Origin: Candidatus Methanomethylophilaceae archaeon
GTDB taxonomy: Archaea; Thermoplasmatota; Thermoplasmata; Methanomassiliicoccales; Methanomethylophilaceae
Assembly: GCA_017540825.1 (NCBI GenBank)
Contig: JAFYAH010000036.1
Coordinates: forward strand, 1 to 64,000
Length of the DNA stretch: 64,000 bases
Direction of reading: 5' to 3'
Shown here: positions 1 to 8,051 of the stretch, one piece after another
Position numbering within the stretch: position 1 is the first letter of the stretch
Layout of the letters: each line of letters begins with the position of its first letter
Made by a program: the position numbers and the translations under genes
The notes under the pieces: generated by a model
Database searches by the model: none
The model's input: the letters and a program-made list of their open reading frames with translations, nothing else
What the model was told of the DNA's origin: nothing

Positions 1-2799
1 GACCATGCGTTCAGCGGGTGCGAGAACATAACGTGCGTCGCTCTGCCCGGAAGCCTGGGATACATCGGGGCCGGTGCGTTCGGCGAGTGCGAGTTCTACG
101 ACCTCGAGGGCAACAGGCTCCCCGTCACCGCGGAGGCCCTGAGGGGGCATTTCTACGTGGGCGAGAACGGGGCCCTGCGCCAGGTAGCCGACGCGAGCGT
201 GGGCACCCAGGCCACGGTCGGTGGCCTGAGGTACAAGGTCGTGTCCGACAGCCCCTGGGCCGCGTCCCTCGTAGGGCACGAGGGGGGCATCGAGCACCTG
301 GCCGTCCCCGCGACGGTTTTCATCCGCGGCAAGGCCATGCCGGTGGTCTCCGTCGGCAGCAAGGCGTTCTACGGCTGCGGGACGCTCGCGTCGGTCGATC
401 TGGGCTCGGTCGCGGAGGTGGGCCAGAAGGCGTTCGCCAACTGCGCCTCCATGACCTCCCTCCAGGTCCCCGACACCGTCGAGCGGATCGGCCCCTACGC
501 CTTCTACGGATGCAAGGGGCTGACGTCCCTGACGATACCCGGGGACGGCGTGGTCCTGGAGCCGAGCGCGTTCAGCGCGTGCGTCAGGATGAAGTCGGTG
601 TCCTTCACCGGCACCGGGGCGGTGATCGAGAGGAACGCGTTCTACAAGAACAACGGCGTGGCGGCCCTGGACCTCGCCGGCGTGGCGTCCGTCGGCTACA
701 AGGCGTTCCCGTACTGCAAGGGCCTCAGGACCCTTACCGTGCCCGGGACGCTGGAGTCCCTGGGCGACTACGCCTTCTACTCCTGCGCCAGCCTCAAGAC
801 CCTCGTGGTCGAGGAGGGGGTGGAGGCTATCGGCGCCAGCGCGTTCAGCGAGTGCAGGGCGCTGCAGAGCATCACCCTGCCCGGCTCCCTGGAGTCGGTC
901 GGCAGGAACGCGTTCTACGGCGTGAGGCTCTACGACCTCGGAGGGTCCCTAATCAGCCAGAAGGAGGTGTTCTCGGCGAGCGGGACCTTCGTGGGCGCCG
1001 ACGGGAGGCTCTGGCAGACGGCCTCTTTCTCCGACGGGGGCCTCAAGTACACCGCCTCGAACGGGAGAGCCACCGTCACGGGACCCGAGGGCGCCACCGT
1101 CATTCTGAAAATACCCGATAAGGTCGAGCACGAAGGATACGCGCTGGACGTCGTGGCCATAGGCGACAGGGCGTTCCGCGGACGCTCTCTCTTGTCCTTT
1201 GCGGACCTGGGAGGGGTGACCACGATCGGAGACAGGGCGTTCTCCGGATGCTCAGACCTCTCCCTTGTCATCATGCATAGCGTCGAGCGTATAGAGGACT
1301 ACGCCTTCTTTAACTGCACGGACATAAGATTCATAGCGTTCTCCGAGTCCCTCTCCCACATAGGCACCGGCGCGCTGCACGGTGTGAAGCTGTACGGGGC
1401 GGACGGGGCCACCAGGCTGACCGCCGCCGAGGACCTCGCTGGCATGCGCTTCGAGGAGGCGGACGGCAGGCTCCGCCCCGTCCTCCCCAATGTCGGGGAC
1501 GAGCTGGTCTCCGGCGGCGTGAGGTACGTGCTGACGTCCTCGGACCCGCTGGCTGCCTCTGCGGTTGGATTCGTCGGCGAGGTCTCGTCTCTCCCGTCGG
1601 CCGTCGCGTTCAACGGCTACGGGGTGCCTGTGACCTCCGTCGCGGACGGCGCGTTCAGGCTCTGCGCCACGATCTCGGCCCTGGACCTCTCAAACGTCGT
1701 GTCGATAGGTGCGAAGGCGTTCTCCGGATGCACCGGCCTGGAGAGCGTCACGTTCTCCGATGGCCTGTCCAGCGTCGGGAGCAGCGCGTTCTACGGGACG
1801 CTGTTCTACGACGGCGGCTCCGCCGTCCCGAGGACCGCCTCCGGGCTCGCCGGCAAGTCCTTCGAGGGCTCGGGCGGGTCCCTCCACCTCGTCACCGCCC
1901 ACTTCAAGCCTATCGTCGACCAGTACACCGTCACTGTCGTCACCGAGGGAGAGAAGGGAACCGTCGACGTCGACAAGTACGTCGTCGACTACGGAACCAG
2001 GCTCAGCACCGCCGGGAACATCCTGACCGTCGCCGGATACGGACAGACTGTCGCGACTCCATCTCCTGCCGACCAGTGCTACACCTACTCGTTCATCAAC
2101 TACACCGCGGGTGACACCGTAATCGTGAGCGACTGGGTCGTCACCGCACACTTCAGGCCTTTCGCGATTTCCTGCTCTGTGGTCGTCGAGTACATGTGCG
2201 ATGGAACTCCCATCCTCAATGATGGAGTCGACATCAGGGTCAGCTCTCAGGGAGAGCGGGGAAGCACCTTCACCTACAACTACCTCGACAACTCCATGTT
2301 CGACAGCACCATAGCCTCTAAGTACACCCTCCTGAAGGGATACGTCGAGCAGCCTTCTATGCCAGCCGACCAGGGCGAGACCGTCACTGTCACCATCAGC
2401 GAGGACCTCACCGTCATCGTGTTCGAGTTCGATAAGGTGGGGGCCTACGTCCAGTTCCACAGGCAGAGCAACCCCGTTGCTAACCCTGTCTACGAGACCC
2501 CAGAACCCTGCGGAGACGCCCACCACGCCACAATCACCGCCAACGACCCCACGGATGCCGGAAAGTCCATCAAGGTCCTCATCACCGACAACGTCGTCGG
2601 CTACGAGGCCCAGGGGACCTTTATCGGAGCCGGACAGTCCGCCACCTACGACGACGGACACACCTACTCCGTCAACCAGCTCCCCAAGGTCATCAAGGAC
2701 GGACTGACCTACGACGCCGTCGAGGTCGTCATATCCGGCGGACTCAACGTCCACGACAACATCAGCGATCCTCTCGTGGTCTGGTACCAGCTCGTCTGA
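1..2799 (+). CDS. BspA-type leucine-rich-repeat surface protein (5' end outside window)
   Basis: The frame is open from the first base, so the gene starts upstream; an internal GTG at 157 is not the start. The first ~620 visible residues are tandem BspA/LRR_5 repeats, recognisable by recurring A-F-x-x-C and I-G-x-x-A-F units followed by L-P-x-S-L. From about base 1880 the repeats give way to beta-rich modules, each introduced by V-T-A-H-F-[KR]-P (near 1888 and 2140). Such proteins are usually secreted and adhesive, and are numerous in gut-associated Methanomassiliicoccales. I see no C-terminal membrane anchor; the protein ends in V-W-Y-Q-L-V. The signal peptide, if any, is outside the window. 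Function as adhesin is inferred from family only. Confidence 0.85.
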   Translation, partial: DHAFSGCENITCVALPGSLGYIGAGAFGECEFYDLEGNRLPVTAEALRGHFYVGENGALRQVADASVGTQATVGGLRYKVVSDSPWAASLVGHEGGIEHLAVPATVFIRGKAMPVVSVGSKAFYGCGTLASVDLGSVAEVGQKAFANCASMTSLQVPDTVERIGPYAFYGCKGLTSLTIPGDGVVLEPSAFSACVRMKSVSFTGTGAVIERNAFYKNNGVAALDLAGVASVGYKAFPYCKGLRTLTVPGTLESLGDYAFYSCASLKTLVVEEGVEAIGASAFSECRALQSITLPGSLESVGRNAFYGVRLYDLGGSLISQKEVFSASGTFVGADGRLWQTASFSDGGLKYTASNGRATVTGPEGATVILKIPDKVEHEGYALDVVAIGDRAFRGRSLLSFADLGGVTTIGDRAFSGCSDLSLVIMHSVERIEDYAFFNCTDIRFIAFSESLSHIGTGALHGVKLYGADGATRLTAAEDLAGMRFEEADGRLRPVLPNVGDELVSGGVRYVLTSSDPLAASAVGFVGEVSSLPSAVAFNGYGVPVTSVADGAFRLCATISALDLSNVVSIGAKAFSGCTGLESVTFSDGLSSVGSSAFYGTLFYDGGSAVPRTASGLAGKSFEGSGGSLHLVTAHFKPIVDQYTVTVVTEGEKGTVDVDKYVVDYGTRLSTAGNILTVAGYGQTVATPSPADQCYTYSFINYTAGDTVIVSDWVVTAHFRPFAISCSVVVEYMCDGTPILNDGVDIRVSSQGERGSTFTYNYLDNSMFDSTIASKYTLLKGYVEQPSMPADQGETVTVTISEDLTVIVFEFDKVGAYVQFHRQSNPVANPVYETPEPCGDAHHATITANDPTDAGKSIKVLITDNVVGYEAQGTFIGAGQSATYDDGHTYSVNQLPKVIKDGLTYDAVEVVISGGLNVHDNISDPLVVWYQLV

Positions 2800-3243
2800 T
2801 TCGAAACAAATTACGGCTCGGGACCGCCCGGGCCAAAACATCTTATCAGGTGATAAAAAGCGACTCTGAACCGACGAAAGCGTCAGGAGTTTAAAGCTTA
2901 CGCTGGGGAAGAGGGCAGCTCACAGGGTGTCCGGATGCACCCTAAGTGGCTCGTCGAGGTCTTTTCCTTGGTCACAGAGCGCCTCTTCGGCGACCATATG
3001 TCCGAAAGAAGTTCTGTCGCATGGTTTTTACGATGCCGTGAGATGTGCTTTCTCGACATCCACAGGAGGCCGATTCTGAAGCACATGGCCTCGGGCTCTG
3101 AAAGATACTCGTCTAACGGTTGTTTCCGAGCCGATGCCTCGATGGGAGTTGTTGCGTACAGCCTACGGATGTGGATTTCGAATCGTTCATACCCGAGTTC
3201 CAGATCCTCTTCGAGGAGAACGAGAGATACCTCGGCCTCTCGT
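2800..3243. other. Intergenic stretch with little coding character
   Basis: This stretch lacks the strong third-position GC bias of its neighbours. Frames open here (for example 2935-3282 on the + strand, ending in TAG, and 2898-3086 on the - strand) have atypical composition and no recognisable domain. A short reading V-D-F-E-S-F-I-P-E-F-Q from GTG 3171 looks more protein-like and ends in TGA overlapping the ATG at 3244, so a decayed or frameshifted gene may run through the right-hand part. Confidence 0.4.
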
Positions 3244-3544
3244 GATGGAGTACAGGGACAGGGAGTTCTCCAACCGGTATAGGTCCTATCTGGAGGACAG
3301 GATGTTCGAGCATCTGAGGATAACCTACGACAAGAGGGATCCGAGGACCGCAGGGGTCCTGGCTACGATCCTGTCAGGGCTGGTGAACATGTTCCTCATC
3401 TCCCTTTCCACTCGCATCGTGTCCCTGGAGGACTCCAACCTGCTTTCGCATGGGATGATGAACGTGGGGCTGAGGACGGTCCTTCGCGACAGCTTCGGGA
3501 TATACATCGGGTTCGTCTCGATGAAGCCGCTGGACCATGCATGA
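3244..3544 (+). CDS. Hypothetical protein, possibly the 3' part of a broken gene
   Basis: Encodes 99 residues with host-like codon use and one hydrophobic segment (A-G-V-L-A-T-I-L-S-G-L-V, residues ~37-54). I do not recognise a family. The ATG overlaps the TGA of a short upstream reading in another frame (3171-3244), an arrangement that could be a small two-gene overlap or one gene split by a frameshift. It ends 45 bases before kae1, on the same strand. Confidence 0.4.
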
Positions 3545-3588
3545 CTCGTGCCGACAGGTATTAAGGACGGTTCGCGGTACGGCGCACG

Positions 3589-5085
3589 ATGATAACGCTG
3601 GGCATCGAGGGGACGGCCCATACCTTGGGCGTGGGGATAGTCGATTCGGACTGCAAGGTCTACGCCAACGAGATCGACATGTTCAAGCCCCCGACCGGCG
3701 GGCTCCATCCGAGGGAGGTCGCCAACCACCATGCCGACGTCGTCGCGCGCGTGATCTCGGCGGCCCTCGACAAAGCGGGGATGGCCCCGGGGGACATAGG
3801 CCTCGTGTCGTTCTCCATGGGCCCCGGCCTGGGCCCCTGCCTCCGCATCGCCGCCACCGCCGCCCGCGCCCTTTCCGGGTACCTGAAGGTGCCCATAGTC
3901 GGGGTCAACCACTGCATAGCGCACATAGAGATAGGCCGCGCCCAGACGGGATGCACCGATCCCGCCCTCCTGTACGCGTCCGGGGGGAACACCCAGGTGA
4001 TAGCCTATTCTACGGGCCGCTACAGGATCTTCGGGGAGACCCAGGACATAGGCATCGGCAATATGCTGGACAAGCTCGGCAGGGACCTCGGCATGGGCTT
4101 CTACGCAGGGCCGGTGTTCGAGAGGCTGGCCAAGGAGGGCGACAGGTACTACGAGCTCCCGTACTCGGTCAAGGGCATGGACGTGGCCTTCTCCGGGCTG
4201 ATGACCGCCGCGCTGGCGCTCCACAGGAAGGGCGTCCGCCTGGAGGACATAGCGTTCTCCGTGCAGGAGACGGCCTACGCCATGCTGACGGAGGTCACCG
4301 AGCGCGCCATGGCCCACATAGGCAAGGACGAGGTCCTCCTAGGGGGCGGCGTGGCCCAGAACATGCGCCTGAGGGAGATGGTGGCGGAGATGGCCCACGA
4401 GAGGGGCGCCGAGATGTACGTCCCGGACCGCAGGTTCTGCATGGACAACGGTGCCATGATCGCATGGCTAGGGAGCGAGATGTACTCGTCCGGTGTCAGG
4501 ATGGACGTATCGGACACCGCCGTCAGGCAGAGGTTCAGGACCGACGAGGTCGAGGTCACCTGGAGGACGCGAGCGTCCCAGGCCCGCTCACTTGGAAGAA
4601 GCCAGCTGCTCTCCGATCTTCGCATCGAGGGTCTTGAGGAACTCCTCGATCCTCTCCAGGGGAACGGATCCTCCGGAGGCGATCTTGTGCCCTCCCCCGC
4701 TCCCTCCGGCCGAGGCGCAGGACTCCCTCATCGCCACGGAAAGGTCTACCCCTTTGTCCAGCTGGCACCACATCCCCCTGGACGATATGTTTACGGGGTC
4801 GTTGGAGAGGTTCAGGCCGATGGTGGGCTTGCTGGGGTCCCCGATGGACTGCATGGCGATGCCGCAGAGCATGCCGGTGAAGCCGGAGTCGCTGGTGTCG
4901 AACCACTGGATGTGCTCCATCTGGTTGAGGCCCTTGGTGTCGAGCTCGACCATGCTGGCCACGATCTGCGCCGCAGCCTCCCTGGTGGTCTTGGCCCCCT
5001 GCTCCAGGCATTTCCGGTCTCCCATGCCGGCTGCGACGCCCATCCCGCCGATCCCGGCGCGGCCGCAGCCGTTGAGGACGGATGA
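3589..5085 (+). CDS. kae1: tRNA N6-threonylcarbamoyladenosine synthase subunit Kae1, with run-on C-terminus
   Basis: ASKHA-fold catalytic subunit of KEOPS, which makes t6A37 in ANN-decoding tRNAs. Seen: start M-I-T-L-G-I-E-G-T-A-H-T, the metal-binding H-C-I-A-H motif (His108, His112), G-P-G-L-G-P-C-L, A-S-G-G-N-T-Q, G-G-G-V-A-Q-N and the distal metal Asp in M-D-N-G-A-M. The conserved protein ends at about residue 325 (near base 4563, E-V-E-V-T-W-R), where family members normally stop. Here the frame stays open another ~520 bases, antisense to the neighbouring DHH gene; that extension has no family similarity. No Bud32 kinase is fused. Either the stop was lost, an indel is present, or a real junk tail is made. 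Confidence 0.9.
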   Translation: MITLGIEGTAHTLGVGIVDSDCKVYANEIDMFKPPTGGLHPREVANHHADVVARVISAALDKAGMAPGDIGLVSFSMGPGLGPCLRIAATAARALSGYLKVPIVGVNHCIAHIEIGRAQTGCTDPALLYASGGNTQVIAYSTGRYRIFGETQDIGIGNMLDKLGRDLGMGFYAGPVFERLAKEGDRYYELPYSVKGMDVAFSGLMTAALALHRKGVRLEDIAFSVQETAYAMLTEVTERAMAHIGKDEVLLGGGVAQNMRLREMVAEMAHERGAEMYVPDRRFCMDNGAMIAWLGSEMYSSGVRMDVSDTAVRQRFRTDEVEVTWRTRASQARSLGRSQLLSDLRIEGLEELLDPLQGNGSSGGDLVPSPAPSGRGAGLPHRHGKVYPFVQLAPHPPGRYVYGVVGEVQADGGLAGVPDGLHGDAAEHAGEAGVAGVEPLDVLHLVEALGVELDHAGHDLRRSLPGGLGPLLQAFPVSHAGCDAHPADPGAAAAVEDG

Positions 5086-5934
5086 GAGCACCTCGGCGTC
5101 CATGTCGAGCCCTTTCAGATGGTACCTCTTCCTTGCGACCTCCGCCATCGAAGACGCGAGCATCCCTTGCGACGCGAGCTTGACCGCCAGGAGCGAGGAC
5201 AGCTTCCTCCTCTCCTCCTCGGTGAGGCTGGCGTAGGACCTTCCGTTCGAGATCCCGGCATCCTTCATCAGGGCGGCCACCCCGTCGGCGTTCCCGCTCA
5301 CCCCGCGGACGTAGGGGTCCGTCATGAGGTAGAGCTCGGTCATGAGGTCGCCCGCAGGTATCAGCGAGCCGGGGCTCTCCTCTATGTACCCGCGCCTCAC
5401 GCCTTCGGACAGGAGGTAGGAGTTCAGCCCGGACAGGCCGTTGATGTGCTGCCTGTCCCCGGCGATCCCTGCGAAGGCCACCTGGACCAGGTCCCAGTTC
5501 CTCTCGTCGACGGCGACCGAGAAGAGCAGGGACATCGTGGCCCCGCATCCGGACGTCATGCCGTCTATCCCGTAGAGATGGGGGTTGGCGTAGCAGACGC
5601 GCTTCGCTTCGGAGATTATGGTGTGATGGTCCAGGACGACGACGTCGAAGGGCATCTCGTCCAGCTGCGATATGTACGAGGCGCCGAGGTCGGTGATGAT
5701 CACGCATTCCGCCTTGCAGCCGCGTATTATCTCGACCCCGCGGTCGTTCAGCGTCGTGAAAAGGGTGACGCGGAACTCCTTGCCCAGGCGGAGCAGGGTC
5801 TTCGCCACTATGGCCGCAGAGGACACGCCGTCGGCGTCGTAGTGGGAGTACACTTGGATGAAATCGTGGCCACGGACGATGTCCGCAGCCTTTGATAAGG
5901 TTGTAAGGAGTTTAGGCGGGACCGGATCGTCCAT
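4588..5934 (-). CDS. DHH/DHHA1 phosphoesterase, archaeal RecJ-like (GAN-type) protein
   Basis: DHH-superfamily metal-dependent phosphoesterase related to archaeal RecJ-like nucleases that associate with the replicative helicase. Seen: motif I Y-S-H-Y-D-A-D-G near residue 30, the D-H-H triad in V-V-L-D-H-H-T, and a C-terminal G-G-S-G-G-G-H DHHA1 signature. About 448 residues, a usual family length. I take the ATG at 5934, six bases after the rps15 stop, rather than the upstream in-frame ATG at 5982 which lies inside rps15. Probably co-transcribed with rps15. It converges on kae1, and the kae1 run-on lies antisense to its last third. Confidence 0.85.
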   Translation of the reverse strand: MDDPVPPKLLTTLSKAADIVRGHDFIQVYSHYDADGVSSAAIVAKTLLRLGKEFRVTLFTTLNDRGVEIIRGCKAECVIITDLGASYISQLDEMPFDVVVLDHHTIISEAKRVCYANPHLYGIDGMTSGCGATMSLLFSVAVDERNWDLVQVAFAGIAGDRQHINGLSGLNSYLLSEGVRRGYIEESPGSLIPAGDLMTELYLMTDPYVRGVSGNADGVAALMKDAGISNGRSYASLTEEERRKLSSLLAVKLASQGMLASSMAEVARKRYHLKGLDMDAEVLSSVLNGCGRAGIGGMGVAAGMGDRKCLEQGAKTTREAAAQIVASMVELDTKGLNQMEHIQWFDTSDSGFTGMLCGIAMQSIGDPSKPTIGLNLSNDPVNISSRGMWCQLDKGVDLSVAMRESCASAGGSGGGHKIASGGSVPLERIEEFLKTLDAKIGEQLASSK

Positions 5935-5939
5935 CTGAC

Positions 5940-6395
5940 TCACTTGAGCATGAGCTCCGCGTTCTTGAGAGAGTATTTCCAATTAGCGGAAAGGACGCCG
6001 TTCTTCTTGTAGTAGCGCTCGAGCCTCCTGATCTTCGCTTCGATCAGGTTGAGGCCCCTCTTGTTGGACACGTCTCCCTTGTTCGCTTTGAGGTGAACGT
6101 TGAGGGAGATCGCGCGCCTCATGAGGTTGGAAAGGTCCTCGGGAAGGGAAGGCTTGACTCCCTTCTCGTCCATGATCTGGGTGATCGTCTTGCCGGTGGC
6201 GAGCTTGACGCTGGGGACGCCGTACTGGTCCCTGAGTACAAGTCCGATCTTGGCGGAGACGAGGCCATCCTTCGCGAGCTTCACGATGAGGTCCTCTATT
6301 TCGGTGGCGTTGAGAGGGACCCACTCGGGATTCTCGGAAACCATGGGGCGTTTCGAACAGGATTTACCTTTCCTTCTGGTGTGCATTCTTGCCAT
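5940..6395 (-). CDS. rps15: 30S ribosomal protein S15 (uS15)
   Basis: Archaeal/eukaryotic-type uS15 of 151 residues. It begins M-A-R-M-H-T-R-R-K-G and has the typical long N-terminal extension with W-V-P-L-N-A-T-E-I-E, followed by the 16S-binding helical core containing R-G-L-N-L-I-E-A-K-I-R-R-L. Length and start match the family. It is the promoter-proximal gene of a two-gene unit with the DHH protein, separated by five bases. Confidence 0.97.
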   Translation of the reverse strand: MARMHTRRKGKSCSKRPMVSENPEWVPLNATEIEDLIVKLAKDGLVSAKIGLVLRDQYGVPSVKLATGKTITQIMDEKGVKPSLPEDLSNLMRRAISLNVHLKANKGDVSNKRGLNLIEAKIRRLERYYKKNGVLSANWKYSLKNAELMLK

Positions 6396-6450
6396 AATTT
6401 GATCCTCCGATCTTATATGGGGCGAGGCTGAGCGCCCATCGGTGACCCCT

Positions 6451-6457
6451 TATAATT
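6451..6457 (-). promoter_or_regulatory. Probable TATA box of rps15
   Basis: On the - strand this reads AATTATA, about 60 bases before the rps15 ATG, which would place transcription start near 6428 and leave a leader of about 30 bases. It lies in the AT-rich gap shared with the divergent GTPase gene. Confidence 0.45.
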
Positions 6458-6555
6458 AGTTAACTGATGGATAGGCGCTTCTAGCGGAGGTCTGCCGCCG
6501 ACGCAGGCGAGTGACGGACGCTGGGAGGCACATCCTCGAAGCACAATCTAGTTGA

Positions 6556-7998
6556 ATGAAGTATGCCATGCAGCATTCGGTTTATATGAGAACGCTGAAC
6601 ACGATCGTCTGGTACACAGGGTTCATCGTCTCGATAGTGCCCGTGTGCCTTATCTTCTTCTATCTCTGGGGAACCGAGATATGGATAGAGATCCCGCTTG
6701 CCATAGGCCTGATAGGCGCTCTGATCATAATCGCGATAGATTCTCCAGGCATCATGGGCTCGTCAGGCTCAACAGGGTCAAAGCCATTAGGGCTGCGTCC
6801 GCCTGAGCCGACGTCCTTCCCTGTGCCGTTCATTGGGCTCAGCTCCCTTGTCGGCAGCCAGATGTTCGCTCTCGCCAAGAACGGGGGGCTAATGTTCGTG
6901 TTGCCCTTCACTCTTCTGGGCAATATCGTTCTCGCGGTGATAGTGGCTCTGATAACGATCCCTATAGGTGCTGTCATGCTCCTAATGGCCGCCTGTCTGA
7001 TCCCATACATCGCCGTCGTGGACGGGATATACCTGCTCGCGGTGTTCGTGGCCAAGGTGGTCGACAGGTACCATTACGACACCAACACCGGCAAGCTGGT
7101 CTGCCCTTCGTGCGGGAAGGCGTTCGCTCGTCCGGACTACCTGATCGAGGGCAGCACCTTCCACGGCCTCTCGCCGTCGGAGAAGGGCGTCTTGAGCGTA
7201 GAGATGTACACGATGAGCTACCCTTGCTACGGGTCCAAGGGCGGAAGGAAGGACCTTCCCCAGAGATGCCCGGAATGCAACGACAGCCTGTCCACGAGGG
7301 AGGGGAAGCCGTTCGTGGTCTCCATGGTCGGGGCGCCAGGGTCCGGGAAGACCAGCTTCATCTTCTCTGTAGCAGGGACGGCGAAGTCCTCCATGGGCAA
7401 CGGGAACGCCTCCAAGGTGGAGTTCTACAGGCCCAGCGACGAATCTCTACTGTTGGACTACCGTTCGGGAAGGTGCGGCGCCACGCCGGTGCAGTACGTC
7501 CCCTCCCGCATCCTGACGTTCGAATCCAGCCATCTGGCCACGCCCAGGCATCTCTACATGTGCGACGTGAGCGGCAGGTTCTTCTCCAGCGACGTGGTCA
7601 CGGACCTCCAGCCGCAGTACTCCTACAACGACGCGATAGTGTTCATGGTGGACCCCACACGTCCGAACCCCGAGTCCGTCGCCTACAGCGCATACGTAGG
7701 GTTCATGGAGAAGTACCGCCTGTTCAACAAGATGGACGCCTCCGGCAGGATCCCGGTGCCGTTCGCGCTGGTCCTGAGCCGCTCGGACGTCCCCGGGCCG
7801 TTCTCCGGGCTGTCCGGCGAGGACCTCAAGGAGAAGATGGCGGAAGAGGGCTACTTCACGCTCATAAACGCCATCAGCAAGGACTTCCTGTACGTATCCT
7901 ATCATGCCTGCAACGCTTCCAAGGAGGACGGGTCCGCGAGCGCGGTGATGTCCAGCGTCTGCTCCAAGGCAGGGAGCAGCTTCCTCCAGTTCTTCTGA
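6556..7998 (+). CDS. Membrane-anchored zinc-ribbon P-loop GTPase (DO-GTPase-like)
   Basis: 480 residues. Hydrophobic segments span residues ~15-60 and ~95-170, predicting several membrane passes, followed by a four-cysteine zinc ribbon (C-P-S-C ~183 and C-P-E-C ~238). A P-loop G-A-P-G-S-G-K-T-S follows at ~259. A D-V-S-G-R stretch may be the switch/Walker B region, and L-S-R-S-D may stand for the G4 motif. The arrangement resembles the double-GTPase (DO-GTPase) families described computationally in prokaryotic conflict systems; I recall this from family knowledge and have not searched it. It is the first gene of the Hsp70/GTPase island and shares the zinc-ribbon-plus-GTPase design with the gene at 9754. 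Start ATG 6556 gives a plausible N-terminus. Confidence 0.7.
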   Translation: MKYAMQHSVYMRTLNTIVWYTGFIVSIVPVCLIFFYLWGTEIWIEIPLAIGLIGALIIIAIDSPGIMGSSGSTGSKPLGLRPPEPTSFPVPFIGLSSLVGSQMFALAKNGGLMFVLPFTLLGNIVLAVIVALITIPIGAVMLLMAACLIPYIAVVDGIYLLAVFVAKVVDRYHYDTNTGKLVCPSCGKAFARPDYLIEGSTFHGLSPSEKGVLSVEMYTMSYPCYGSKGGRKDLPQRCPECNDSLSTREGKPFVVSMVGAPGSGKTSFIFSVAGTAKSSMGNGNASKVEFYRPSDESLLLDYRSGRCGATPVQYVPSRILTFESSHLATPRHLYMCDVSGRFFSSDVVTDLQPQYSYNDAIVFMVDPTRPNPESVAYSAYVGFMEKYRLFNKMDASGRIPVPFALVLSRSDVPGPFSGLSGEDLKEKMAEEGYFTLINAISKDFLYVSYHACNASKEDGSASAVMSSVCSKAGSSFLQFF

Positions 7999-8013
7999 GA
8001 AAAAAAGAGTTTG

Positions 8014-8046
8014 GAGGCCCGGATCCCGGAGCAGGGTCCGAGCCTC
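8014..8046. terminator. Stem-loop between convergent genes
   Basis: GAGGC at 8014-8018 pairs with GCCTC at 8042-8046, and the stem continues inward after one mismatch (CGGA with TCCG), closing on a short loop. It sits in the 53-base gap between the GTPase and the convergent Hsp70 gene and is preceded by an A-tract, so it could act on either strand. Confidence 0.45.
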
Positions 8047-8051
8047 TCCGA

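Noticed and set aside
1690-2841. 383-codon open frame on the - strand
   Set aside because: It is antisense to the leucine-rich-repeat gene, with low-complexity composition and no domain.
2935-3282. + strand frame ending in TAG, considered as another TAG readthrough case
   Set aside because: Composition and codon use are not coding-like and nothing recognisable continues past the TAG.
3589-5085. Kae1-Bud32 fusion as the explanation of the long Kae1 frame
   Set aside because: The extension has no kinase motifs and is the reverse-strand shadow of the DHH gene.
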